NCBI GenBank assembly: GCA_030538085.1
Contig: JAUNUR010000008.1
Location: forward strand, 1 to 64,000
Direction of reading: 5' to 3'
Origin: Pseudomonadota bacterium
GTDB lineage: Bacteria; Pseudomonadota; Gammaproteobacteria; Burkholderiales; Burkholderiaceae_C
DNA length: 64,000 bases
In this document: piece after piece, positions 47,667 through 56,443 of the stretch
Layout of the letters: each line of letters opens with the position of its first letter
How positions within the stretch are numbered: position 1 is the first letter of the stretch
Program-made: the position numbers and the translations under genes
The notes under the pieces: generated by a model
Told to the model about the DNA's origin: nothing
Databases searched by the model: none
Seen by the model: only the letters and a program-made list of their open reading frames with translations

Positions 47667-48311
47667 ATGGTCGACGATTCTCTTACCCTGACATCCCTGC
47701 CCCTTTTCCCGCTTGGCGCCGTGCTGTTTCCAGGCGGCGTGCTGCCATTGCGCGTGTTCGAGGTGCGCTACCTCGACATGGTCGCCAAGTGCCACCGCGC
47801 CGGCGCGCCCTTCGGCGTCGTCGCGCTGACCCAGGGGCACGAAGTGCGTGCCGCCGGCGCGCCGCCCGAGCAATTGGCGCCCGTGGGCACGTTGGCGCAC
47901 ATCACCGCGCTGGATCGCCCCCAGCCAGGGCTGCTGCTGGCGCAGTGCAGGGGCGAGCAGCGCTTTCGCATCGACCACTCCAGCCAGCTCAAGCAAGGCC
48001 TGTGGGTGGCGAACGTGACCCTGCTGCCCGCCGACCGCCTGCTGGCCGTGCCGGACGATCTCCAGCACGTGGCCCACGCACTCAAGCAGGTACATGCCGG
48101 CCTGCGCGTGCAATCGCCAGGCGCGCCCCTGCCCGCCGTGGGCTCCGAGCATTACGACGACTGTGCCTGGGTCGCCAACCGCTGGTGTGAGCTGCTGCCC
48201 CTGCCCGTGCCCACCAAACAGCGCCTGATGAGCCTGGACAACCCGTTGCTGCGTCTGGAGCTGGTGGCCGACATGCTGAGCAAGACAGGAATCGGTCCGG
48301 CGCAGGGCTGA
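47667..48311 (+). CDS. LON peptidase substrate-binding domain protein
   Basis: 214 residues; only the N-terminal Lon domain (LPLFPLGAVLFPGGVLPLRV FEVRYLDMV), no ATPase or peptidase. It matches stand-alone Lon-N proteins found across Proteobacteria, sometimes compared to cereblon folds; function unknown. The ATG at 47667 is preferred to one five codons upstream. Divergent from yggT. Confidence 0.9.
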   Translation: MVDDSLTLTSLPLFPLGAVLFPGGVLPLRVFEVRYLDMVAKCHRAGAPFGVVALTQGHEVRAAGAPPEQLAPVGTLAHITALDRPQPGLLLAQCRGEQRFRIDHSSQLKQGLWVANVTLLPADRLLAVPDDLQHVAHALKQVHAGLRVQSPGAPLPAVGSEHYDDCAWVANRWCELLPLPVPTKQRLMSLDNPLLRLELVADMLSKTGIGPAQG

Positions 48312-49085
48312 CAACGGGGCGCCTCCGGCATCCGCGGCTCCAAATTTCTCCGCGAAAAGCACAATGCCACCGTCGGAAACTGCGAGCGCGCAAGGGGCGT
48401 CAGCGCCCCAGGAGAGTAAAATCTCTCTCGTCTGCGGTGCGCACCGGGCTTTATATTTCCTTGAACCAATGCTCGTATGAGCCCGGGCTTGGAACATCGC
48501 CTGGTCGGCGTGAACGTCTCGCGTCAGATGATCCCAGGATCAGGTTGACCTCGCCCACCTGAACCCCCGCGTTCAGGATGACGGTCCGGTGGCATTCGCA
48601 GACACCTTATTCATCCCACACCCCCTGAGGCGCTGACGCGCCTTCCCCCTCCGCGGTGCGAGGGGGACAACGCCGATGCCCGGCACAGGTCCGGGCATGG
48701 CGTTCGCTGGCATGGCCTGCTCCTCGGCCTTCTGATTTCTTTGTGTTTCCGTGCATCGCCGTTTCTCATCAGCCACTACACCCCTCGTCATTCCGGCGAA
48801 AGCCGGAATCCACGCCGCGGTCGCATACGGACATAGATCACCGTCTTCGCGGGACACATGGCCTGCTCCACGGCCTCCTGATTTCTTTGTGTTTCCATGC
48901 ATCGCCGTTTCTCATCAGCCACTACACCCCCCTCGTCATTCCGGCGAAAGCCGGAATCCACGCAGCGGTCGCATACGGACATGGATCACCGTCTTCGCTG
49001 GACGACGATTGACCCCTTGAAGTAGAAGAAACGGCATCCCTTCTTTCAACCGTCACCCTCTTCCCTCACCCTTCCCCACTCTCCC
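48312..49085. other. Long intergenic region, no gene
   Basis: 774 bases. The first 330 hold several hairpins (GGGGCGTCAGCGCCCC at about 48396, AGGCGCTGACGCGCCT at about 48629) but no open frame with a ribosome site. The rest is the tandem repeat at 48711-49003. The TSUP permease promoter probably lies after it. Confidence 0.65.
48711..49003. repeat. 146-bp tandem duplication containing REP palindromes
   Basis: Two copies (48711-48856 and 48857-49003) starting CATGGCCTGCTCC, each with CTGATTTCTTTGTGTTTCC, the palindrome GTCATTCCGGCGAAAGCCGG and GCATACGGACAT. They differ at about ten positions. The palindrome is a variant of the family B core. Confidence 0.9.
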
Positions 49086-49910
49086 ATGCCCATCGAACCG
49101 ATTCTTGTCGTCCAGCTCGCCGCGCTCGGCCTCGCCACCGGCTTTCTGGCGGGCTTGCTGGGCATAGGGGGCGGCATGCTCATGGTGCCGTTCATCTCGG
49201 CCATCCTCGGCGGGCGCGGCGTGGAGCCGGGGCTGGCGGTGAAGATGGCCATCGCCACGTCGATGGCAACCATCATCTTCACCTCGGTCAGCAGCGTGCG
49301 CGCCCACCACAAGAAGGGCGCGGTGCGCTGGGACATCGTCAAGCGCCTGGCGCCGGGCATCGTGCTGGGGGCCATGGTGGCCAGCCTGGGCGTGTTCGCG
49401 CTGCTCAAGGGCGCGGCGCTGTACTTCGTGTTCGCGGTGTTCGTGGCGTTTTCGGGCTCGCAGATGTTCCTGGACAAGAAGCCCGCGCCCACGCGCCAAT
49501 TGCCCGGCACGCCGGGGCTGCTGGGTGCGGGCGGGGTGATCGGCTTTCTCTCGGGCCTGGTGGGCGCTGGTGGCGGCTTCGTCAGCGTGCCGTTCATGAC
49601 CTGGTGCAACGTGGTCATCCACAACGCGGTGGCCACCAGCGCGGGGCTGGGCTTTCCGATCGCGCTGGCCAACGTGATCGGCTACGTGATCGCGGGACAG
49701 TCCGAGCAAGGACTGCCGCCCCACTCCTTCGGCTATCTGTGGCTGCCAGCGCTGGTGGTGATCGCCAGTTGCAGCGTGCTGATGGCACCGCTGGGCGCCA
49801 GGGCGGCGCATGCATTGCCGGTCAAGAAGCTCAAGCGCGTGTTCGCGCTGGTGCTGTTCGTGCTGGCGGGCTACATGCTGATGAAGGGCCTGAGTGCGAT
49901 CGCAGGCTGA
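49086..49910 (+). CDS. TSUP family permease (TauE/SafE)
   Basis: 274 residues, about eight membrane helices in two related halves, each starting with a Gly-rich motif: GLATGFLAGLLGIGGGMLMVP and GFLSGLVGAGGGFVSVPFMT. TSUP proteins export sulfite, sulfonates or organic acids; the substrate cannot be told. Stand-alone gene. Confidence 0.92.
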   Translation: MPIEPILVVQLAALGLATGFLAGLLGIGGGMLMVPFISAILGGRGVEPGLAVKMAIATSMATIIFTSVSSVRAHHKKGAVRWDIVKRLAPGIVLGAMVASLGVFALLKGAALYFVFAVFVAFSGSQMFLDKKPAPTRQLPGTPGLLGAGGVIGFLSGLVGAGGGFVSVPFMTWCNVVIHNAVATSAGLGFPIALANVIGYVIAGQSEQGLPPHSFGYLWLPALVVIASCSVLMAPLGARAAHALPVKKLKRVFALVLFVLAGYMLMKGLSAIAG

Positions 49911-49937
49911 ACGGCAACACACGGATTGCCATTATTT

Positions 49938-50021
49938 TGATAGCTGATTGCGCTTGTATTGAAAGGACTTCAGGCATAAAAGCACCTGAAATCCTTATGT
50001 ATCAGGCGCGAGCAGCTATTA
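49938..50021. repeat. Long imperfect hairpin with TAGCTG ends
   Basis: TAGCTGATTGCGCTTGTATT... at 49941 pairs with the complement TAGCTGCTCGCGCCTGATAC... ending at 50018, about 34 bases per arm around a short loop. This type of AT-ended hairpin is familiar from Comamonadaceae intergenic regions. It can end transcripts from both sides. Confidence 0.7.
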
Positions 50022-50053
50022 TTTATTGAGTCAATACACGGGCAGCGCGCGAC

Positions 50054-50731
50054 TCAGGGCACCACGCACCACGGCGCCTGATCATGCACCAGGCCCATGT
50101 ACAGGCCCCAGGCCGACACTCCCATCAGCGCCAACCCGGCGATGCGCATGCTCCAGGCGCCGCGTCCGTTGCTGCCCAGCCGCAGCAGCAGCCACGGCCC
50201 GGCCCACAGCGACACGCCCGAGCCGATGGCGAATACCGCCATCACCGCCGCCCCGCCCGCCACGCTGCCCGCCAGCGCGGCCACCATCAACGCCGAATAC
50301 AGCAGACCGCACGGCAGCAAGGCCCAGGCCACGCCCAGGCCCAGCGGCGCCGCCATGCCCATGGACTGCGTGGCCGACCGCACCTTGTTCCAGATGCGGC
50401 GCGCGCCCATCTCCAGCCACACGGGCTGCTGGGCCAGCACCACCAGCGCCAGGCCCATCAGCACGGCGGCCACGTGCACCATGGTCCACACCGGCCGCAG
50501 CGCGGCCGACTGCACCGTGAGCCAGCCCAGCCCTTGCATGGTGGCCGCGGCCAGACCACCCAGGGCGCCATAGCCGATCACGCGGCCCAGCTGAAAAATA
50601 CTGATGGCCCGCGTGCTGCGCGGCGCCGCCGCCTGCCCGATGCCGGCGCAGGCCGCGCCACACATGGCAATGCAGTGTGGCCCGCCAGCCAGGCCCATCA
50701 GCAGTGCGGTAATGGCGAGAGATGTTTGCAT
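50054..50731 (-). CDS. TauE/SafE-like membrane protein next to hemN
   Basis: 225 residues, about six membrane helices. It begins MQTSLAITALLMGLAGGPHC with a HCIAMCGAACAG segment whose Cys pair is typical of the subgroup found near cytochrome oxidase assembly genes (sulfite exporter TauE/SafE, UreH-like), and has LGVAWALLPCGLLYSALMVA. This subgroup is associated with copper or redox handling for cbb3 oxidase; here it lies downstream of hemN and close to fnr, fitting a micro-aerobic role by inference. Start ATG at 50731; frame open to 50800. Confidence 0.85.
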   Translation of the reverse strand: MQTSLAITALLMGLAGGPHCIAMCGAACAGIGQAAAPRSTRAISIFQLGRVIGYGALGGLAAATMQGLGWLTVQSAALRPVWTMVHVAAVLMGLALVVLAQQPVWLEMGARRIWNKVRSATQSMGMAAPLGLGVAWALLPCGLLYSALMVAALAGSVAGGAAVMAVFAIGSGVSLWAGPWLLLRLGSNGRGAWSMRIAGLALMGVSAWGLYMGLVHDQAPWCVVP

Positions 50732-50762
50732 CGGCTTACTGAAAAAGGTACGGCGCGCCGTA

Positions 50763-50835
50763 CCAATGACTAAATGACGCCGACGCTGCGCGCCCGGCAT
50801 GACGAAGTGACGGAATCACGTCATTCTGTCATTGA
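50763..50835. repeat. ATGAC-type repeat, divergent (family C, copy 4)
   Basis: CCAATGACTAAATGACGCCG, then GGCATGACGAAGTGACGGAA and CATTCTGTCATTGACA. Same pentamer pattern as family C but without the central palindrome. Confidence 0.45.
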
Positions 50836-50842
50836 CAGCCTC

Positions 50843-52225
50843 TCAGATGATCTTGGAAAAGCGCGCCCGGGTGCGGTCGGCCTGCAGGTATTTGTCGAAC
50901 ACCATGGCGACACCGCGCACGAAGAACCAGCCCATGGGCGTGACCTGGATGTTGGTGTCGCTCAGGCGCACCAGCCCCTGATCCTGCATGCCGCGCAGGG
51001 TTTCCAGCTCGCTGGCGAAATAGCTCTTGAAGTCGATCAGGTGCGACAACTCGACGGGTTCGAACAGCACCTCGCCCTGGCACATCAAGGCCATGATGAC
51101 GGCTCGCCTCACCAGATCGTCGCGCGACACGGCCAGCCCGCGCACCACCGGCAGGTGGCCCTGGTCGAGCAGGTCCTGGTAGTCCTCCAGGCTCTTGGCG
51201 TTCTGGCTGTACGTGGCGCCCACCTTGCCGATGGCCGACACGCCCAGACCGATCAGATCGCAGTCGGGCTGCGTGCTGTAGCCCTGAAAGTTGCGGTGCA
51301 GGCGGCCCTGCCGCTTGGCCACGGCCAGCGCGTCGTCCGGCAGCGCGAAGTGGTCCATGCCGATGTAGTCGTAGCCCGCGCTCTCGAAAGCCTCCAGCGA
51401 CCGCGCCAGCATGGCCACCTTGTTGGGCGCGCCCGGCAAGTCGATGGCGATGATGCGGCGCTGCGGCTTGAAGCGCTCGGGCAGGTGCGCGTAGGCGTAC
51501 AGCGCGATGCGGTCGGGCCGCAACTCGGCCACCTGGGCCAGCGTGCGGTCGAAGGACTCGGGAGTCTGCTTCGGCAAGCCATAGATCAGGTCGACGTTGA
51601 TCGACTCGAAGCCAATGCCACGCGCCGCCTCGACCAGCGCGAACACCTTCTCGGCCGGCTGGATGCGGTGCACCGCCTTCTGCACGATGGGATCGAAGTC
51701 CTGCACGCCGAAGGACAGGCGGTTGAAGCCCAGATGCGCCAGGTGCTCCAGCCGCTCGGGCGTGACGGTGCGCGGATCGACCTCGATGGAGTATTCGCCG
51801 CCGGGCACCAGGCTGAAGTTGCGGCGCAGCATGGTCATCAGCTCGCTCAACTCGTCGTCGCTGAAGAAGGTGGGCGTGCCTCCGCCCAGGTGCAACTGGC
51901 TGACGGCCTGGCCGGCACCAATGCGCGCCACGTGCAGATCGACCTCGCGGCTCAAATAGCGCAGGTAGGGCGCGCTGCGGTCGTGGTGCTTGGTGATGAT
52001 CTTGTTGCAGGCGCAGTAGTAGCACAGTGATTCGCAGAACGGGATGTGCACGTACAGCGACAGCGGCAAGGCCATGGCGGACGGACCGGAGCGGCGCTGG
52101 TCCAGGGCTTGCAGATACTCGGTCTCGCCAAATGCCTCGACGAAACGGTCAGCCGTCGGGTATGAGGTATAGCGCGGTCCGGATACGTCGAATTTGGTCA
52201 GCAGTTCAGCGGTGATGGCGGCCAT
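50843..52225 (-). CDS. hemN: Oxygen-independent coproporphyrinogen III dehydrogenase
   Basis: 460 residues; radical-SAM enzyme that makes protoporphyrinogen without oxygen. The 4Fe-4S motif is Cys64-x3-Cys68-x2-Cys71 (PFCESLCYYCAC), followed by LGGGTPTFF and FGVQDFDP; the extra Cys73 is typical of true HemN. The N-terminal DVSGPRYTSYPTADRF also marks HemN rather than HemW. It is divergent from fnr with FNR-type sites between, so it should be induced at low oxygen. Confidence 0.96.
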   Translation of the reverse strand: MAAITAELLTKFDVSGPRYTSYPTADRFVEAFGETEYLQALDQRRSGPSAMALPLSLYVHIPFCESLCYYCACNKIITKHHDRSAPYLRYLSREVDLHVARIGAGQAVSQLHLGGGTPTFFSDDELSELMTMLRRNFSLVPGGEYSIEVDPRTVTPERLEHLAHLGFNRLSFGVQDFDPIVQKAVHRIQPAEKVFALVEAARGIGFESINVDLIYGLPKQTPESFDRTLAQVAELRPDRIALYAYAHLPERFKPQRRIIAIDLPGAPNKVAMLARSLEAFESAGYDYIGMDHFALPDDALAVAKRQGRLHRNFQGYSTQPDCDLIGLGVSAIGKVGATYSQNAKSLEDYQDLLDQGHLPVVRGLAVSRDDLVRRAVIMALMCQGEVLFEPVELSHLIDFKSYFASELETLRGMQDQGLVRLSDTNIQVTPMGWFFVRGVAMVFDKYLQADRTRARFSKII

Positions 52226-52281
52226 CGGAGGAGTCCTTTTGAATTCAGCTTGAACTGTGGACGGATGGAGCAGGTTTTTCC

Positions 52282-52295
52282 TTGACGACGATCAA
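52282..52295. promoter_or_regulatory. FNR box between hemN and fnr
   Basis: TTGACGACGATCAA differs from the consensus TTGAT-N4-ATCAA at one position. It is 57 bases before hemN and 119 before fnr, so it can serve hemN as activator site. Confidence 0.7.
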
Positions 52296-52320
52296 GGTGC
52301 CCGAGCTGAATCGTCGGGAT

Positions 52321-52334
52321 TTGTGCTGGATCAA
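52321..52334. promoter_or_regulatory. Second, weaker FNR-type site
   Basis: TTGTGCTGGATCAA matches TTG at one half and ATCAA at the other, 80 bases before fnr. It may allow autoregulation. Confidence 0.45.
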
Positions 52335-52413
52335 GTCGCCGCGTCTTGCTTTCTGGCCGTCGCCTAGAATGGCAGCTTTCGTGCAACTTCCACCGAATCC
52401 TCCTTTTTAGCGC

Positions 52414-53133
52414 ATGACACCACAAACCATCCGAGTTGCCTGCTCCAACTGCAATCTACGCGAGTTGTGCATGCCCATGGGGCTGTCGGAAGCAGACATC
52501 AGCCGGTTGGATGATCTGGTAGCCACGCGCCGCAAGGTCAAACGCGGCGCGGCCCTGTTTTCCAACGGCGACCGTTTCAACGCGCTGTACGCCATTCGCA
52601 CCGGTTTCTTCAAGACCTGCGTGGCCACGGCCGACGGGCGCGACCAGGTGACGGGCTTCCAGATGGCGGGAGAAATCATCGGCCTGGACGGCATCGTGGC
52701 CGACCGGCACAGCTGCGACGCGGTGGCGCTGGAAGACGCCGAAGTCTGCGTAATGCCCTACGACCGCATCGAGGAGCTGTCACGCGAGGTGCCGGCGCTA
52801 CAGACCCACGTGCACAAGATCATGAGCCGCGAGATCGTGCGCGAGCACGGCGTGATGCTGCTGCTGGGCAGCATGCGGGCCGAGGAGCGTCTGGCCGCCT
52901 TTTTACTGAACCTGGTGCAGCGCCTGCACGCGCGCGGCTTCTCGCAGTCAGAGCTGGTGCTGCGTATGACGCGCGAGGAAATCGGCAGCTATCTGGGTCT
53001 GAAGCTGGAAACGGTGAGCCGCACCTTCTCGAAGTTCGCCGAGGAAGGCATCGTCGAGGTCAAGCAGCGCCACGTGCGCATTCTGGACACCGACGCGCTG
53101 CGCGCCATCGTCAACGCACCGGTCAGCGCCTGA
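52414..53133 (+). CDS. fnr: Oxygen-sensing regulator FNR
   Basis: 239 residues, Crp/Fnr family. The cluster ligands are Cys10, Cys13 and Cys19 (CSNCNLRELC) plus Cys101 (HSCDA), which hold the oxygen-labile 4Fe-4S cluster. A cyclic-nucleotide-like beta roll, dimer helix and the HTH EEIGSYLGLKLETVSRTFSK follow; E, S and R in ETVSR recognise the TTGAT half-site. It probably controls hemN across the shared region. Confidence 0.96.
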   Translation: MTPQTIRVACSNCNLRELCMPMGLSEADISRLDDLVATRRKVKRGAALFSNGDRFNALYAIRTGFFKTCVATADGRDQVTGFQMAGEIIGLDGIVADRHSCDAVALEDAEVCVMPYDRIEELSREVPALQTHVHKIMSREIVREHGVMLLLGSMRAEERLAAFLLNLVQRLHARGFSQSELVLRMTREEIGSYLGLKLETVSRTFSKFAEEGIVEVKQRHVRILDTDALRAIVNAPVSA

Positions 53134-53238
53134 TGCCGTTTTGCGTTCAAGGCGATGACAAATGACAAATGACCGCGGCTGGCGCCGCATGACAAATGAC
53201 TTCTTTGTCATTGAAGCGCAGCGAAGTCATTTGTCATT
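53132..53238. repeat. ATGAC-rich repeat (family C, copy 5)
   Basis: Begins at the fnr stop with TGATGCCGTTTTGCGTTCAA, contains ATGACCGCGGCTGGCGCCGC, then TTTGTCATTGAAGCGCAGCG and AAGTCATTTGTCATTTT. Almost the same as copy 2. Confidence 0.78.
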
Positions 53239-53335
53239 TTGAGCTGCTCAAATCATCCTATTGAGCAACCCAACCCCGCCAGCGCATAGCCGGTGTACCC
53301 GAAGAAAATCAATGACTTACAAAACGTTTTCTTGA

Positions 53336-53543
53336 GAGAGTTTCGTAATTCAGGACAAGCCTATGTCATGCCTTCACCTCATCCCGTCATTGCGGCGAAG
53401 GCCGCAATCCACGCGGTGTCTGTGGGTCAACACCGTGTCAAGGTGACGCCTCATGGATTGCGGCCTTCGCCGCAATGACGAGGGAATGTGAGGGGGTTTT
53501 TCTGATGACCCGCGCTGTCGTGATTTTTGCAAACCTCAATAGG
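53336..53543. repeat. Palindromic element with GCGGCGAAGGCCGC cores (family B, copy 3)
   Basis: Full-length 208-base copy with two facing hairpins, nearly identical to 27461-27668. Its right end is next to the DUF1178 stop codon. Together with the family C copy it accounts for most of the 411 bases between fnr and DUF1178; no gene is seen there. Confidence 0.88.
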
Positions 53544-53544
53544 A

Positions 53545-54024
53545 TCATTGCAACGTGTTCTTGAAGCCCGCCGGAATCGGCAGCGGCATGACGGCAATGC
53601 CTTCGTCAAGCAATTCCTCGGTCTGCTCGGGCGTGGCCTGGCCCCGGATGCCGCGCTCGTCCGTTTCGCCGTAATGCATCTTGCGGGCCTCTTCGGCGAA
53701 GCGCTCGCCCACGTCCTCGGTGTTGGCCATCACGCGCCGCACCATGTGCATCCAGGCGGCCTGCAGCGCGGCGGGGGGCATGGCGGCCACGGGAGCAGTG
53801 TCGGTGGTGCCGCGCCCTGCCCCACCAGCGCCGGGCTCCGATGACGCGCCGCCAGCGCCACTCAGGTTCAGGCGGGGAGCGCTGGGCAGTTTGGCCACGC
53901 CTTTGTCGCCACACAGCGGACATTCAAGCAGCTGGCGCGCCAGTTGCTCCTGAAAATCATCCTCGGACGAAAACCAGCCTTCGAACGCATGACCCTGCGT
54001 GCATTGCAGATCAAGCACCTTCAT
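53545..54024 (-). CDS. DUF1178 family protein
   Basis: 159 residues. N-terminal MKVLDLQCTQGHAFEGWFSS with a zinc-type CPLCG at about residue 36, then a Gly/Ala-rich linker and a conserved C-terminal block (VRRVMANTEDVGERFAEEAR, KMHYGETDERGIRGQATPEQ) found throughout the family. Function unknown. Last gene after the nuo operon, 12 bases after the NUDIX gene. Confidence 0.9.
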   Translation of the reverse strand: MKVLDLQCTQGHAFEGWFSSEDDFQEQLARQLLECPLCGDKGVAKLPSAPRLNLSGAGGASSEPGAGGAGRGTTDTAPVAAMPPAALQAAWMHMVRRVMANTEDVGERFAEEARKMHYGETDERGIRGQATPEQTEELLDEGIAVMPLPIPAGFKNTLQ

Positions 54025-54036
54025 CGGCCCACCCCC

Positions 54037-54627
54037 TCACGCGGCGGCGTCCGCGGCCTGCCAATCCAACGCCCAGGCGCCGCTCTGCACGTTCTGCAGC
54101 CACAAGGCGCCAATCAGGGTCTTGGCGTCGGTGATCTGGCCATTTCGGCACCAGTCGTACAACTGCGTGGCCGAAGCCGTGAACACGTCCAGAAACTCGC
54201 CTTCGTCCAGGCTCCGTTCGCCCAGTTGCAGGCCACGGGCGAACCAGATCTCGATGAACTCGGTGGAATACGACACCACCGGATGCAGCACGCCGGCACG
54301 CGCCCACTCGCGGGCGGTGTAGCCGGTCTCCTCGCGCAATTCGCGCTGCGCGCAAACCAGGGTGTCTTCACCGGGATCGAGTTTGCCGGCCGGAAACTCG
54401 ATGATCTCCCGCTGCACCGGGTAGCGGTACTGGCGCTCCAGCACCAGCCGCGGCGTGCCATCGGCGGCCTCCAGCAGGGGCACGATCATCACCGCGCCGG
54501 GATGCACCACGTATTCCCGCTGCGTCAACTGGCCGTCGGGCAGACGCACCTGGTCACGGAAAGCGTGCAGGAAACCGCCCTTGAACAACTCCTGGCTGTC
54601 GACGCGCTGTTCGTGCAAGCCGCTCAT
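54037..54627 (-). CDS. NUDIX hydrolase (ADP-ribose pyrophosphatase-like)
   Basis: 196 residues. The NUDIX box is complete: G-KLDPG-E-DTLVCAQ-REL-R-EE-T-GY, with VLERQYRYPVQREIIEFPAG before it, the pattern of NudF-type ADP-sugar hydrolases. ATG at 54627 is one base after the DUF2818 stop; a GTG at 54636 is possible. Its association with nuo may relate to NAD metabolism (inference). Confidence 0.9.
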   Translation of the reverse strand: MSGLHEQRVDSQELFKGGFLHAFRDQVRLPDGQLTQREYVVHPGAVMIVPLLEAADGTPRLVLERQYRYPVQREIIEFPAGKLDPGEDTLVCAQRELREETGYTAREWARAGVLHPVVSYSTEFIEIWFARGLQLGERSLDEGEFLDVFTASATQLYDWCRNGQITDAKTLIGALWLQNVQSGAWALDWQAADAAA

Positions 54628-54628
54628 G

Positions 54629-54934
54629 TCAGCCACGGCGGCGCACCAGATAGCGGTACACGAATCCCGGAAACGCCAGGGTCAGGAACAGCGCCGCGGT
54701 AATGGCGTAGAACTCCCAGCCTTGGGCGTAGTTCTGCCCCGCGAACTTTTCCAGCGCCATGCCGACACCGCCGACGATGAAATACCACATCACCAGCTCC
54801 GCCAGCCGCCATGCCAGCGACTTGACCGGCGTGCGCAGGGGCACCACCGTCATCAGCCGCTGGTTGACGAATGGCAGGTTGGCGGCGATGGCGGCCAACC
54901 CGATCAGCAGCCAGATCGACAGGTTCTGAGACAT
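54629..54934 (-). CDS. DUF2818 family membrane protein
   Basis: 101 residues, about three membrane helices: SIWLLIGLAAIAANLPFVNQ, WRLAELVMWYFIVGGVGMAL and WEFYAITAALFLTLAFPGF. Conserved behind nuoN in Burkholderiales, so it may assist complex I, but no function is shown. The start at 54934 matches the family; the frame is open to 54982 inside nuoN. Confidence 0.9.
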   Translation of the reverse strand: MSQNLSIWLLIGLAAIAANLPFVNQRLMTVVPLRTPVKSLAWRLAELVMWYFIVGGVGMALEKFAGQNYAQGWEFYAITAALFLTLAFPGFVYRYLVRRRG

Positions 54935-54939
54935 GTTCG

Positions 54940-56439
54940 TCAGGTGGCCAGTACCTGCAGCTGCAGGATGGCCTTGGCGCACAGCGCCATCAGCGCGCCC
55001 GGCAGGATGCCCAGCACCAGCAACAGCGCACCGTTGAGCGACAGCACGGCGCGCATGTCGAGCGGCGCCTGGATCGGCGCGTCGATGGTCGGCTCGTCGA
55101 AGTACATGACCTTGATGACGCGCAGGTAGTAGAAGGCACCGATCAGCGACATGATCACCGCGAACACCGCCAGCGCGATGTGCGCCGTCAGCCCGGTGCT
55201 CACCAGCGCTTGCAGCACCGACAGCTTGGCCTGGAAGCCCACCAGCGGCGGCAGACCGGCCAGCGAGAACAGGCAGATCGCCATGATGCCGGCATACAGC
55301 GGGCTGCGCTGGTTCAGGCCAGCGAAATCGGCGATTTCCTCGCTCTCGAAACCCTCGCGCGACAGCAGCAGGATGATGCCGAAGCTCACCAGCGTGGTCA
55401 GCACGTAGGTCACGATGTAGAACATGGCCGAGCTGTAGGCATTGGCCGCCCCCACCGGGTTGCCTTCCACCACGCCCGCCATCAGACCCAGCATCACGAA
55501 GCCCATCTGCGAGATGGTGGAGTACGCCAGCATGCGCTTGAGGTTGGTCTGCGCGATGGCCGCCAGGTTACCGATCAGCAGCGAGGCAATGGCCAGCAAG
55601 CCCAGCATCTGCTGCCAGTCGAAGGCCAGTGGCAACAGACCATCGACCAGCAGGCGGATCACCATGGCGAACGCCGCCAGCTTGGGCGCGGCGCCGATCA
55701 TCAGCGTGGACGCCGTGGGCGCGCCCTGGTACACGTCGGGAATCCACATGTGGAACGGCACGGCGCCGAACTTGAACGCCAGGCCCGCCACCACGAACAC
55801 CAGGCCGAACACCAGCACCTGCTGCTTGATCTGGCCGGAAGCCACGGCCTTGAAGACGCCAGCGATCTCAAGCGTGCCCGTGGCGCCATACAGCATCGAC
55901 AGGCCATAGAGCAGGAAACCCGAGGCCATCGCGCCCAGCACGAAGTACTTCATCGCCGCCTCGACCGAAGTGGCGTGATCACGGCGCAGCGCCACCAGGG
56001 CGTAGCCAGACAGCGTCAGGCACTCCAGGCCCAGATAGATCAGGATGAAGTTGTTGGCCGAAATCAGCACGAAGCCGCCCAGCAGCGACAACAGGCTGAG
56101 CACGTACCATTCGCCGCCCCGCAGCATGCCGCGCTCGACCACGTAGGTGCGGCCGTAGACGAAGGTCACCAGAACGGCCAGCGCGGCAAAGCACTTCAGC
56201 CAGTTGGCCATGGGGTCGCTGACCACCATGCCCTCGAAGCCATGGATGGTCTGCCCGCCAAGGGCGTACATGGCGGTGAAGCCAGCCACCGACAGCAAGG
56301 TCAGCACCGACAGGATGTAGGCGCCCATGCGGTGCCGGCTCTTGTCGAACAGGTCGACCAGCGCGATCGCGCACGCCATGACCAGAAGCACGATCTCCGG
56401 ATAAATGGCGATCCAACTGAATCTGTCAATCATCTGCAC
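54940..56439 (-). CDS. nuoN: NADH-quinone oxidoreductase subunit N
   Basis: 499 residues, antiporter-like membrane subunit with about 14 helices. Proton-path residues appear in [20 protein letters not shown] (the Glu) and [20 protein letters not shown] (the Lys). [20 protein letters not shown] is the conserved discontinuous-helix region. Starts five bases after nuoM. Confidence 0.96.
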   Translation of the reverse strand: MQMIDRFSWIAIYPEIVLLVMACAIALVDLFDKSRHRMGAYILSVLTLLSVAGFTAMYALGGQTIHGFEGMVVSDPMANWLKCFAALAVLVTFVYGRTYVVERGMLRGGEWYVLSLLSLLGGFVLISANNFILIYLGLECLTLSGYALVALRRDHATSVEAAMKYFVLGAMASGFLLYGLSMLYGATGTLEIAGVFKAVASGQIKQQVLVFGLVFVVAGLAFKFGAVPFHMWIPDVYQGAPTASTLMIGAAPKLAAFAMVIRLLVDGLLPLAFDWQQMLGLLAIASLLIGNLAAIAQTNLKRMLAYSTISQMGFVMLGLMAGVVEGNPVGAANAYSSAMFYIVTYVLTTLVSFGIILLLSREGFESEEIADFAGLNQRSPLYAGIMAICLFSLAGLPPLVGFQAKLSVLQALVSTGLTAHIALAVFAVIMSLIGAFYYLRVIKVMYFDEPTIDAPIQAPLDMRAVLSLNGALLLVLGILPGALMALCAKAILQLQVLAT

Positions 56440-56443
56440 GTCC

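Noticed and set aside
48711..49003. CRISPR-like array
   Set aside because: Only two units of about 146 bases with no unique spacers and no cas genes.
48573..49020. Short frames over the tandem repeat
   Set aside because: They are translations of the repeat units in several frames; no ribosome sites.
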